NCBI RefSeq assembly: GCF_004363175.1
Contig: NZ_SNYR01000002.1
Coordinates: 310,001-374,000, forward strand
Length of the DNA stretch: 64,000 bases
Reading direction: 5' to 3'
Source: Maritalea mobilis
GTDB taxonomy: Bacteria > Pseudomonadota > Alphaproteobacteria > Rhizobiales > Devosiaceae
Made by a program: the position numbers and the translations under genes. Under the pieces are notes generated by a model that did not search any database, was not told the DNA's origin, and saw only the letters and a list, made by a program, of their open reading frames with translations. How positions within the stretch are numbered: the stretch's first letter is position 1; the number at the start of each line of letters is the position of its first letter. Of the stretch, positions 44,390 to 53,110 are shown in pieces.

Positions 44390-45520
44390 TTAGCTTTTGG
44401 CATAACAGCAGGTTTTGACATTTCCCGCATCTTCATAAAGTTCGGCCAAGTCGCTGGCCAAAAGCACGACTTGTGCGATAAATGCGACCCCTTCTGTGGC
44501 GAACCATGCAATTAGCTGGGCGACGAACGTGACAGCAAACTTGATTTTGTCCCAAGTGCTGGTGATTGCAGACGATACGGAAGACAACAAAATCTGGAAG
44601 AAATTGCCATTGTAGATGTCGCTGAGCATTTTGAAGAATTGGTAGGCTTTTTGCGAATTGCTTGTGGCATTGCGGAAATTATAGACCGTTTCGCGGAAAT
44701 CGTTCATGCCCTCGACTTCGATTTTCAACGCCAATTTTTCGGCAATTGTTGATTTTCCGGGAATCTTTAGCCCCATCAAACCAATAGCCGTGACAAATCC
44801 ATCAACAATCATATGGGCTGCAGCAGATTGGCAGGAGCTTGGAGTGTCATTTGTTGATGCGAGATCAATATCAAAAATCCCCTCAAGCTCCATAATTTCA
44901 CTATCTGTCGGCGCTGTGCCTTCGATAATGTGTTTGATGATCAACTCATTATATTTATCAAGGCTCTTGTCGTAACTCGGGTAAAGTTCACCCAGCTTAT
45001 CGATGGCGTCATTTAAGTGTGCGCCGAGGTGGAATTTCTCCCATGGGCCTGCCGTGTATTGGCAATTCACAACGCCGCCGCCTGGGCCTGTTGGTTTGGT
45101 GACGCCTGTTCCATCGAGGCGCAAAAACACGTTGGGGAACGCATTGGATTCAATGGTGACAATGTTGCCGTTTGCTTCACTGGATTCAACAATTGAAATT
45201 TTGAACTTCTCCCAAGGCCCTGCGGTATATTGGCAGTTCACAACGCCGCCGCCCGGCCCTGTTGGTGAAACGACGCCCGTGCCATCCATGCGCAAGAACA
45301 CGTTTGGAAACGCCATGGAGCGGAATGAGAATGTGCCATCATCATTGCGCTCCAGCGCGAAAGTTTCCCATGGGCCAGCGGTATATTGGCAATTCACCAC
45401 GCCACCGCCGGGGCCCGTTGGCTCCGTAACGCCTGTGCCATCCATCCGCACAAATACATTGCTGAAATGCTGAGACCCGATTGAAACCGGGAAGAAATCA
45501 ATTTGACCTGTAACCGTCAT
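44390..45520 (-). CDS. beta-trefoil (fascin/lectin-like) protein with hydrophobic helical C-terminus
   Basis: A 376-residue protein. Residues about 15-165 hold three near-identical repeats: NVF(V/L)R(M/L)DGTGV, then PTGPGGGVVNCQYTAGPWE, with W51, W103, W160 and C44, C96, C153. A threefold repeat of about 50 residues ending in GPWE-x-F is typical of a beta-trefoil of the fascin/lectin type, often a sugar or surface binder. Residues about 170-376 are helical, with a long hydrophobic stretch (about 315-360) that could insert in a membrane. There is no signal peptide. A binding module joined to a hydrophobic bundle recalls pore-forming proteins, but this is inference. Lies in the accessory block; no partner gene. 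Confidence 0.7.
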   Translation of the reverse strand: MTVTGQIDFFPVSIGSQHFSNVFVRMDGTGVTEPTGPGGGVVNCQYTAGPWETFALERNDDGTFSFRSMAFPNVFLRMDGTGVVSPTGPGGGVVNCQYTAGPWEKFKISIVESSEANGNIVTIESNAFPNVFLRLDGTGVTKPTGPGGGVVNCQYTAGPWEKFHLGAHLNDAIDKLGELYPSYDKSLDKYNELIIKHIIEGTAPTDSEIMELEGIFDIDLASTNDTPSSCQSAAAHMIVDGFVTAIGLMGLKIPGKSTIAEKLALKIEVEGMNDFRETVYNFRNATSNSQKAYQFFKMLSDIYNGNFFQILLSSVSSAITSTWDKIKFAVTFVAQLIAWFATEGVAFIAQVVLLASDLAELYEDAGNVKTCCYAKS

Positions 45521-45701
45521 AATAACCTCAATAAAGTAAATTTAAAAAAGCTCATCCGGCTTGGCGGTTGCCAAATCGGGTGGCTCTTCCATCTTTAATT
45601 GAGCAGCATGGTGCGTTCGGTTAATCGGTACGCAGGGGCAAATACATACGGCTAATGGTATGATTACATAGGGATTTTTATCTTTATGTCGCTTGTGGAC
45701 T

Positions 45702-46718
45702 TCACCCCACCGCCTGCCACGAGCCCGGGGCCTGTCCCGTCCAGCGTTTGAAGGCGCGGGAGAAGGCGCTGGGGTCGGAGAAGCCGACGAGGTAGGCGGT
45801 TTCGTTGGCGGAGACTTTTTTCTCGGCGAGATAGTGGCAGGCCATTTTGTGGCGGAGGTCGTCGCGCAATTGTTCGAAGGAGATGCCTTCGGCTTTGAGG
45901 CCACGATAAAGGCTTTGGCGGGAGAGACCCATTTTTTCGGCCACCTGATCCATGGTCAGCTCGCCCGTGTGTAGCACGGGGATCATGATGCTTTCGGCCC
46001 TGCCCTTTATGGTTTTGCTGCTTTCCAGCTCTTTCATCAATGCATCGGCATGTTTGGAGAGAATACCAAAGGCATAGCGGTCCGCATAATCAGTTTCTAC
46101 TGTGAGCCAAGAGGTTTCAATTTCCATGGCGTTGCGGTCTGCCGCGAATTCAACCGGGGCCTGCAGCACCCGGTCATAATCTTTATAATGGGCGGGCCGC
46201 TCATGGGTGACCTTGATGCGTTTGACGAAAGGGGTGTCGCCGAAATGGCGGCGGAACTCGCAGATGAATCGGCCAAAGGTGCTTTCGGTGAGTTCGGGAA
46301 ACTCATTGGGGTTAATCCGCGTATCTTCCAGCCACAATTCATTGCCCTCCGGCACGAGAGCAAAGCGTTTGCCTGCGGTGCCGATATCCACCTCGGCCAC
46401 CAACTGACCATAGCGGTTGAGCTGCGCCAGTGCTTCGCCCATATTGGCAGTGGATTCAGCGATCAACCCGACAATGGAGGTGCGGACAAAGGGCATGTCC
46501 CAACAATAATCCAACGAAAAGGCCGGATTGTTGGTGTGCGCTGCGCCCAGCTGCATCATGCGGCGGAATTTTTCCATCGGCACGCGGTTATCCGCATCGG
46601 CGAAAATGGCATCATCCAAGTCGACAGCGGCCAATAGCGCGGAACGGGATGCGCCCTTATCCACCGCATAATCCAAGATTGATTTTAGATAACCAGCTGA
46701 AACGCTACCTTTTTCCAT
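45702..46718 (-). CDS. AraC family regulator (OruR/ArgR-like)
   Basis: A 338-residue AraC-type activator: an N-terminal Arabinose_bd/DUF-type sensor (SVSAGYLKSILDYAVDKG, LGAAHTNNPAFSLDYCWDMP) and a C-terminal two-helix-turn-helix DNA-binding part (MDQVAEKMGLSRQSLYRGLKAEGISFEQL, ANETAYLVGFSDPSAFSRAFKRWTGQAPG). GGGGG seven bases before the ATG at 46718 selects this start over one 51 bases upstream. Divergent from a DUF4386 membrane protein, its likely target, across an inverted repeat. Confidence 0.88.
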   Translation of the reverse strand: MEKGSVSAGYLKSILDYAVDKGASRSALLAAVDLDDAIFADADNRVPMEKFRRMMQLGAAHTNNPAFSLDYCWDMPFVRTSIVGLIAESTANMGEALAQLNRYGQLVAEVDIGTAGKRFALVPEGNELWLEDTRINPNEFPELTESTFGRFICEFRRHFGDTPFVKRIKVTHERPAHYKDYDRVLQAPVEFAADRNAMEIETSWLTVETDYADRYAFGILSKHADALMKELESSKTIKGRAESIMIPVLHTGELTMDQVAEKMGLSRQSLYRGLKAEGISFEQLRDDLRHKMACHYLAEKKVSANETAYLVGFSDPSAFSRAFKRWTGQAPGSWQAVG

Positions 46719-46736
46719 CGCCGTGCCCCCACTTTG

Positions 46737-46764
46737 CCCACATATTAGCCGGGTGATATGTGGG
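46737..46764. promoter_or_regulatory. inverted repeat between AraC and DUF4386 genes
   Basis: Perfect 9-base arms CCCACATAT and ATATGTGGG separated by 10 bases, 19 bases upstream of the AraC start and 77 bases before the divergent gene. A plausible binding site for the AraC regulator. Confidence 0.5.
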
Positions 46765-46840
46765 GTCAATAAAATGATTTCTCAAGTCATTTGCGCCCTG
46801 CCCAATGCACCTTATGTGCAAGCCACGTTAATTTTGCAGG

Positions 46841-47500
46841 ATGAAAATGATGAATGTGAATTTGCAAAAAGCCGGCGGCTGGGCCGGATTGGTGGCTGGC
46901 GGCACATATATTTTTGGCTTTGCCTTGTTGCTCGCCGTATTGGCCCCCGCCGGATATTTTGAAGGCGAAGTGGCCGACAAGGTTCAATTTATGATCGACA
47001 ACAAGACCACGCTTGCCGTGTGGAATTTTGTGATTTGGATTTTGAACAGCTTTGCCATGGTGGTGTTGGCCGTGGCGCTTTATGATCAGTTGAAAGGCGG
47101 CGCGCCGACTTTGGCGGCTATCGGGTCTGCCTATGGCATCATCTGGGCCGGGCTGATTTTGGCCGCGGGCATGGTTTCTAACATCTCGCTGGAAGCGGTG
47201 ACGAGCATGGCGGGGAACGATCCCGAAGGCGCAGCGACCTTGATGCTGGCGCTATCGCATGTGGAAAACGGCATTGGCGGCGGCAATGAATTGGCCGGGG
47301 GCTTTTGGGTGTTGGTGATCTCGCTCGGCGCGTTTTTGTCGAACCAATTGCAAAAGCCGCTCAATATTTGGGGCATGGTGATTGGTGTCGCGGGTCTCTC
47401 CACGCTTCTCCCGGGCGCGGAAGAGATTGGCGGCTCGATCTTTGGGCTTGGCTTTATTGTTTGGTTTATCTGGGCTGGCGTGTATTTGCTGCGGAAATAA
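46841..47500 (+). CDS. DUF4386-like multi-pass membrane protein
   Basis: A 219-residue protein with about six hydrophobic segments (roughly residues 12-36, 55-80, 88-112, 145-165, 172-190 and 196-216). The pattern and the periplasmic-side loop after helix one resemble DUF4386 proteins, whose role is unknown. AGGA precedes the ATG at 46841; a second ATG lies one codon in. Divergent from the AraC regulator and ending about 110 bases before the dsbA-like gene. Confidence 0.7.
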   Translation: MKMMNVNLQKAGGWAGLVAGGTYIFGFALLLAVLAPAGYFEGEVADKVQFMIDNKTTLAVWNFVIWILNSFAMVVLAVALYDQLKGGAPTLAAIGSAYGIIWAGLILAAGMVSNISLEAVTSMAGNDPEGAATLMLALSHVENGIGGGNELAGGFWVLVISLGAFLSNQLQKPLNIWGMVIGVAGLSTLLPGAEEIGGSIFGLGFIVWFIWAGVYLLRK

Positions 47501-47613
47501 GCGGCATATCACTCAAATGTGAGGTGGGGGCAGGACGGCAATAGCGCCCTGCCCTCTTGCTGCCATCATTATTATGTGTAAGTTGCCATCAAACAATTGA
47601 TGGAGAGTGGAAC

Positions 47614-48312
47614 GTGGAACTTTCTCGCAGACATATGCTGATGGTTGGCGCTGGGGCCGGTGCCTTTTTGCTGGCCGGGTGCGACAACAATAACGGCAAT
47701 GCACAAGCTGGCAACAAAAGCGAAGTGAACACAGCCGATAATGAAACCCCAACTGAATATGCCCCAACTGGCGATTTGATGAAGCCATTGGCGTTTAAAG
47801 ACCGTTGGATCGGCAATGATGATGCAAAAGTGACTGTGATTGAATATTCATCACCCACTTGCTCGCACTGTGGCACGTTCCACAACTCAGTTTATCCGCA
47901 GTTTAAAGAGCAATATGTCGATAGCGGCAAGATCCGCTTTGTGGTGCGTCCGTTCGTGCGCAACATTCTCGATGCAGTGGTTTACATGCTCGCTGCAAGT
48001 GAAGAAGAAGGCGTGAATGTGGATTATTACGACATTCTGGCGAAGTTCTTTGCGACTCAACGCACCTGGGCAACCTCCGAAACGCCGCGTGATGCAATTG
48101 CTGAAATTGCATTAAATAACGGATTTACACAGGAAACCTTCGACGCCAGCTTGACAAACCAAGCGCTTTTTAAGGAACTAGAATTGTTGCGGACCCAGGC
48201 GATTGAAGAGTTTAACCTGAGCGCGACACCTTCGTTCTTCGTGAACGGCAAGCTGATTGAAGGGGTAGTTCCGCTTGAAAATTGGGCTGAAGAAATCGAT
48301 CCACTTCTTTAG
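47614..48312 (+). CDS. DsbA-family thiol-disulfide lipoprotein
   Basis: A 232-residue thioredoxin-fold protein of the DsbA/DsbG type. The N-terminus reads SRRHML, a hydrophobic stretch, then a lipobox LAGC with C23, so it is probably exported by the Tat system and lipidated at C23. A low-complexity Asn-rich linker follows. The active site is C83-S-H-C86, and the cis-Pro loop is SATPSFFVNG. It likely forms or shuffles disulfides in the envelope. The start is a GTG at 47614 with GGAG eight bases upstream. It directly precedes smc (30 bases), as in many alphaproteobacteria. Confidence 0.87.
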   Translation: MELSRRHMLMVGAGAGAFLLAGCDNNNGNAQAGNKSEVNTADNETPTEYAPTGDLMKPLAFKDRWIGNDDAKVTVIEYSSPTCSHCGTFHNSVYPQFKEQYVDSGKIRFVVRPFVRNILDAVVYMLAASEEEGVNVDYYDILAKFFATQRTWATSETPRDAIAEIALNNGFTQETFDASLTNQALFKELELLRTQAIEEFNLSATPSFFVNGKLIEGVVPLENWAEEIDPLL

Positions 48313-48342
48313 ACCCTCGCACTTCTTTATTAGAGGCGCGAG

Positions 48343-51300
48343 ATGAAATTTTCGCGCCTCAAACTTGTCGGTTTTAAAAGCTTTACCGACCCCACCGAAC
48401 TTCACCTCAAATCTGGCCTAACCGGCATTGTTGGCCCCAATGGCTGCGGCAAGTCTAACCTTGTGGAAGCCTTGCGTTGGGTGATGGGGGAAAACTCCTA
48501 TAAGAATATGCGTGCCTCGGGCATGGATGACGTGATTTTTTCCGGCTCATCCAACCGCCCACAGCGCAACTCGGCAGAAGTGAGCCTGGTGCTGGACAAT
48601 AAAGACCGCACGGCCCCTGCCATTTTCAATAAAGATGATGAGTTAGAAGTGACCCGCCGGATTGAGCGGGAGCAAGGCTCTGTCTATCGCGTGAATGGCC
48701 GCGAGGTGCGGGCGCGCGATGTGCAGCTTTTGTTTGCGGACGCCTCCACCGGGGCGCACAGCCCGGCGCTGGTGCGCCAAGGGCAGATTGGCGAGCTGAT
48801 TGCGGCAAAGCCCGTGCAGCGCCGCGCGATCTTGGAAGAAGCGGCTGGCATTTCTGGCCTGCACTCACGCCGTCATGAGGCAGAGCTGCGGCTGCGGGCG
48901 GCGGAAAACAATCTTGACCGCGTTGACGATATTATCGGCCAGGTGAGCACTCAGCTTGAGAACTTAAAGCGACAAGCGCGGCAAGCCACGCGCTATCGCG
49001 GACTTTCGGGCGAAATTCGCAAGGCTGAGGCGACCCTTTTTCACCTGCGCTGGGTGAACGCAAAGGTGGCGGAGAAGGAAGCGCAGGCGGAGCATCAACG
49101 GTTGGTGAATTTGCTGGCCGATGCGACCCATGTGGAACTAGGTGCACGGCAGAAGCTGGAACAATCTGAAGCCGAGTTGACACCATTGCGGCAGGCTGAG
49201 GCCGAGGCAGCGGCAGCTTTGCAGCGGGTTAAAATGGCGCTGGAGCAATTAGAGGCTGACGCACGCCGTGCCAAAAATCGACGCATTGAGCTGGAAGGCC
49301 GTGCACGGCAAGTGAATGCCGATGTGGAGCGCGATGACGCGCAGGTGAAAGAGGCCAAGGAGTTTTTGCTGGGGCTGATCGACGAGCAAAAGGGTTTGCT
49401 GGCCGATGAAGAAGCTGAAGCAAAAGATATGGCAACGGCCCAGCAAGAGGCCGAGCGCACCAGCGTTGAAACCGAAGAGTTTGAAAAAGGCTTGAGCGCC
49501 GAGCGCGACAAGCTGAGCAATTTGCGCGCCCACAAGGCCCAAACCGAGCGCAGCTTAAATGATGCCCGTGTTCGGGCGCAAAAGCTGGTGCAGCAATTGG
49601 CTGATGTGCGCGAGGAAGCGCAGCAACTTATCGCCAAATTGCAAGAAGATAAAACCATTCAGTTGCGCGAGCGCGAGCTGGATGAGGCCCGGACAAAACT
49701 GGCGGCCAGTGAGCAAGCGGCTGACCAAGCTGAGGCACTGGTTGAGCAATCCCGCCAGGCTTTGGATGCGCTGACCGAGCCGCGCAACGGCGCAAAAAGC
49801 GAAGTGACGCGGCTGGAAGCAGAAGCCCGCGCGATCCACAACATGCTCAATGTGCATGACAAATCGCTATGGCCCGCCGTGGTGGATGCCCTGCAAGTGG
49901 CGCCCGGTTATGAAACTGCATTGGGTGCGGCGTTGGGCGATGATTTGGATGCTTCTTCGGATGCAGGTGCCCCTCTCTATTGGGCAGGTGCCGAAGTGGG
50001 CACGACTGACCCGAGTTTGCCCGATGGCGTGACCCCGCTCAGTCAATTTGTGACCGGCAGCACTTTGGTGTCGCGGCGGCTCAAACAAATTGGATTGGTG
50101 GACATTGCCCAAGGCAAGGCGCTGCATAATGAATTGCAAGTGGGCCAAGCCCTTGTGACGCTGGAAGGCGATTTGTGGCGTTGGGACGGATTTGTGGCAC
50201 GGGCAGATGCGCCAAGCGCAGCGGCTCAACGGCTAGCGCAGCGCAATAGGCTGCAGGAGATTGAGGCGGATTTGGCCAAAGCTAAGACTGCCGCCGCAGA
50301 GTTAGACGTGCAACATCAGGACGCGACGACCAAGTTGAATGCAGCTCGGCAGGACGAGCAAGCCAAGCGGCAAGCCTATCGTGACGCCCAACGGCAGATC
50401 AACGTGGCTCAAGGCGCGCTGGATGCAGCGCAAAAGGGATTGGTGGACCTCACTTCTCGTCGGTCCGCGCTGGAAGAAGCTGAAATTCGGCTCAAATCGA
50501 GCCATGATGAAGCGCAAGCTGCTGTTGCCGATGCGGAAGCGGCCTTGGCACAAATTGAAGATGAAAGCGCTTTGGCGCAAAAGATTGAGGCCGCAAACCA
50601 GAAATTGGCTGAGCTACGCCGCGTGGCCAATGATGCGCGGATGCGGTTGGCCGGATTTGAAAATGCAGCACGGATGCGCAAACAGCGGCTAGAGCGCATT
50701 GGTGCCGAAACGCAAAAGTGGCAGAACCGCTTGAACGACACGCAGGCACACTTGGACGTGTTGGCCAAGCGCAAGGCGGATATTGACGAGCAACTGGCAC
50801 AATTGGCGAGTGCGCCCGACCAGTTCAGCGAAAAACGCGCGAAGCTGGAAGACCAGATTGAAGATGCTGCCCACGCTCAAAGACGTGCGGCAGACAAAGT
50901 GGCCGTGGCCATGGAGCGCCAGCGCAATGAAGATAAAGATGCGCGCGATGCCCTTTCCGCCCTTTCTAAAGTGCGTGAAGAAATTGCCCGTATTGAAGAG
51001 CGCCTCAAGTCTTTGGCCAGCCAGCGGATGCAAATTGAGCAAATGGTTTCTGAAACGCTGGACATTCCAGCCAGCCGCACTGCCGAGGTTGCCGGACTAA
51101 AGCCGGAAGATGCCCTGCCCGAACTTGATAAGGTTGATGCGAAGCTGGAACGGTTAAAGCGCGAGCGTGAACGGTTGGGCGGCGTGAACCTGCGGGCAGA
51201 GCAAGAAGCAACCGAGACCGAAGAGCAGCTTGATATTATGGTGACGGACCGTGAAGATTTGATCGCGGCAATTGCCAAACTGCGCACGGGCATTTCGAAC

Positions 51301-51804
51301 CTAAACCGCGAAGGCCGACAACGGCTAACGGAAGCGTTTGATAAAGTGAATAATCACTTCAAAGATTTGTTCACTCAATTGTTTGGCGGCGGCACGGCGG
51401 AACTCACCTTTGTGGAAAGTGATGATCCCCTAGAAGCAGGGCTAGAGATTATCGCGCGGCCACCGGGCAAAAAGCCACAAACCATGACATTGCTTTCTGG
51501 TGGCGAGCAGGCACTGACGGCCATGTCGCTGATCTTTGCGGTGTTCCTCACCAACCCTGCCCCTATTTGCGTGTTGGACGAAGTGGACGCGCCATTGGAC
51601 GATGCCAATGTGGAGCGCTTCTGCAATTTGCTGGATTCAATGCGGCACAAAACGGACACCCGGTTCGTGACCATCACCCACAACCCGATCACCATGGCAC
51701 GGATGGACCGCTTGTTTGGTGTGACGATGGCCGAAAAAGGCATTTCCAATTTGGTCTCTGTGGATTTGACCACTGCAGAGAGCTTCTTGGAAGATGTGGG
51801 CTAA
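48343..51804 (+). CDS. smc: chromosome segregation protein SMC
   Basis: A 1153-residue SMC ATPase, the motor of the condensin complex. Walker A is GPNGCGKS at residues 31-38; then a coiled coil to about 500, the hinge (about 505-625, with LWPAVVDALQVAPGYETALGAALG), a second coiled coil, the LLSGGEQAL signature near 1050 and Walker B PICVLDEVDAPLDD near 1075. Length and order are normal. The ATG at 48343 follows the dsbA-like gene by 30 bases. Its stop codon overlaps that of a TetR gene on the minus strand. Confidence 0.97.
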   Translation: MKFSRLKLVGFKSFTDPTELHLKSGLTGIVGPNGCGKSNLVEALRWVMGENSYKNMRASGMDDVIFSGSSNRPQRNSAEVSLVLDNKDRTAPAIFNKDDELEVTRRIEREQGSVYRVNGREVRARDVQLLFADASTGAHSPALVRQGQIGELIAAKPVQRRAILEEAAGISGLHSRRHEAELRLRAAENNLDRVDDIIGQVSTQLENLKRQARQATRYRGLSGEIRKAEATLFHLRWVNAKVAEKEAQAEHQRLVNLLADATHVELGARQKLEQSEAELTPLRQAEAEAAAALQRVKMALEQLEADARRAKNRRIELEGRARQVNADVERDDAQVKEAKEFLLGLIDEQKGLLADEEAEAKDMATAQQEAERTSVETEEFEKGLSAERDKLSNLRAHKAQTERSLNDARVRAQKLVQQLADVREEAQQLIAKLQEDKTIQLRERELDEARTKLAASEQAADQAEALVEQSRQALDALTEPRNGAKSEVTRLEAEARAIHNMLNVHDKSLWPAVVDALQVAPGYETALGAALGDDLDASSDAGAPLYWAGAEVGTTDPSLPDGVTPLSQFVTGSTLVSRRLKQIGLVDIAQGKALHNELQVGQALVTLEGDLWRWDGFVARADAPSAAAQRLAQRNRLQEIEADLAKAKTAAAELDVQHQDATTKLNAARQDEQAKRQAYRDAQRQINVAQGALDAAQKGLVDLTSRRSALEEAEIRLKSSHDEAQAAVADAEAALAQIEDESALAQKIEAANQKLAELRRVANDARMRLAGFENAARMRKQRLERIGAETQKWQNRLNDTQAHLDVLAKRKADIDEQLAQLASAPDQFSEKRAKLEDQIEDAAHAQRRAADKVAVAMERQRNEDKDARDALSALSKVREEIARIEERLKSLASQRMQIEQMVSETLDIPASRTAEVAGLKPEDALPELDKVDAKLERLKRERERLGGVNLRAEQEATETEEQLDIMVTDREDLIAAIAKLRTGISNLNREGRQRLTEAFDKVNNHFKDLFTQLFGGGTAELTFVESDDPLEAGLEIIARPPGKKPQTMTLLSGGEQALTAMSLIFAVFLTNPAPICVLDEVDAPLDDANVERFCNLLDSMRHKTDTRFVTITHNPITMARMDRLFGVTMAEKGISNLVSVDLTTAESFLEDVG

Positions 51805-52394
51805 ATTTTTGGCCCTAGTCCCAATTGGCGCAACTGCGATAAGGCAAGCTCTTCCAGCATCTCTAAATCCGGCAAACTGCGCGCTAGCAAATTTATCTGT
51901 TCAATAAGCGCAAAGAGTTGATGACCTAATTTTTCGCAATTGGTGCCGCGGGGTAATTCTTTCCCCTCAACTGCCCACCGACAAATCTCTATCAAGCGCG
52001 CAATTCGGTCTTGATTGACTTGCTGAACAAGGTCGCGCAGATCGGGTTCATCGTCCCGCAACTCCACCGACAAATTTGTCAGCAAGCATCCTTTTCGTTC
52101 ACTACTTACATGCTGAGCGCATAATTCGCGAAAAAGTTCATTCAACAGAAAGCGCACATCAATGGGACGGGTTGCCAAAACCAATGCAATTTGCGGCGAC
52201 TGCATTTCATAATAAAGAACAAGATTTTTAAGCAGCGCGTCGCGTGTGCCAAACGCGTTATAAAAGCTAGATCGGGTTAGGCCGAGATGATCTGCCATAC
52301 GCTTCACACTCATGGCAGCAATACCCTCTCGCCAAAACATATCCAGCAGCACATCATAAGCATCAATGAGGTCAAAGGATTTAGTACGGGCCAT
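51801..52394 (-). CDS. TetR family regulator next to smc
   Basis: A 197-residue TetR protein. Helix-turn-helix at about residues 18-45 (GIAAMSVKRMADHLGLTRSSFYNAFGTRDALL), followed by an effector domain with KGCLLTNLSVEL as in a common TetR subgroup. The end overlaps smc by four bases. A 26-base palindrome lies just upstream of its start. No target gene is adjacent in a divergent direction except the F0 operon about 300 bases away, which has its own strong promoter; autoregulation is the safer guess. Confidence 0.85.
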   Translation of the reverse strand: MARTKSFDLIDAYDVLLDMFWREGIAAMSVKRMADHLGLTRSSFYNAFGTRDALLKNLVLYYEMQSPQIALVLATRPIDVRFLLNELFRELCAQHVSSERKGCLLTNLSVELRDDEPDLRDLVQQVNQDRIARLIEICRWAVEGKELPRGTNCEKLGHQLFALIEQINLLARSLPDLEMLEELALSQLRQLGLGPKI

Positions 52395-52419
52395 TTTCAG
52401 CTCAAATTCAGTTCAAGCT

Positions 52420-52445
52420 CTTTTTATACACATATGTACAAAAAG
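52420..52445. promoter_or_regulatory. imperfect palindrome upstream of TetR gene
   Basis: Halves CTTTTTATACACA and TATGTACAAAAAG pair at 11 of 13 positions. It lies 26 bases upstream of the TetR start on the minus strand. A candidate operator for this regulator. Confidence 0.5.
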
Positions 52446-52597
52446 CAAGATTTTCTCGAATCCTTGAACGCGTCAGTTTTTGAATTAAGGAGAATTGTTG
52501 GCCAAAGTTAAATTTGAGAGGAATTTGACGTTTCAAAAAGATTCCAACACTTCGAATTACATATAATTTTCAACACCTTAACTAACACGCCCAAATC

Positions 52598-52626
52598 TTG
52601 ACACAAAAAAGGCAAAGCCCTATGGT
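52598..52626 (+). promoter_or_regulatory. sigma70-type promoter of the F0 ATP synthase operon
   Basis: TTGACA (52598-52603), exactly 17 bases, then TATGGT (52621-52626). The -35 is a full consensus match. The predicted transcript begins near 52633 and leads into atpI at 52689. Confidence 0.75.
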
Positions 52627-52688
52627 GCGCCCGAATTTGTAGGGTGCGAATTTTTCGCAAAAAGAGCCAGTTTTGGCGGGTTGGTGGA

Positions 52689-53093
52689 ATGCCCAATTCT
52701 GATAAAAATGGCACTGAAAAGTCGCACTCGACTGGTTTGGAAAACCAACAGCCAACATCTGACCTTGGCGCCCGCATTTCGGCGGCACGTAAAAAGGGCG
52801 GATTTGACCAAAAAGGTTCTCAGACCAGTGAGCACATGACCACACACGCAAAAGCGGCGCGATTGGGCACCGAATTTTTTGCGGCGATCATTGTGGGGAG
52901 TGCAATTGGATATTTTGCCGATGAGGCGCTGGGCACAACGCCATGGCTCTTGTTGGTAATGGTATTGGTGGGGTTTGCCGCCGGTGTTTTGAATGTGGTG
53001 CGTGTCACCGCGCAATGGAATGCTGACGCGGTGATTACACCTGATATGGATATGGGCCCAGAATCGGACGATGAGGACGAGGACGGTAAATAG
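52689..53093 (+). CDS. atpI: ATP synthase assembly protein AtpI
   Basis: A 134-residue AtpI. An N-terminal polar segment of about 50 residues includes [12 protein letters not shown], followed by two transmembrane helices (about 62-82 and 88-108, [20 protein letters not shown] and [17 protein letters not shown]) and an acidic tail ([10 protein letters not shown]). AtpI helps assembly of the c-ring and may aid Mg uptake. First gene of the F0 operon; the ATG at 52689 begins the recognisable sequence. Confidence 0.88.
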   Translation: MPNSDKNGTEKSHSTGLENQQPTSDLGARISAARKKGGFDQKGSQTSEHMTTHAKAARLGTEFFAAIIVGSAIGYFADEALGTTPWLLLVMVLVGFAAGVLNVVRVTAQWNADAVITPDMDMGPESDDEDEDGK

Positions 53094-53110
53094 CGACAAG
53101 GGGCTGGAGC

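Noticed and set aside
45003-45473. Plus-strand frame of 156 codons opposite the beta-trefoil repeats
   Set aside because: It mirrors the three repeats of the minus-strand gene and shows no independent start signal or domain.
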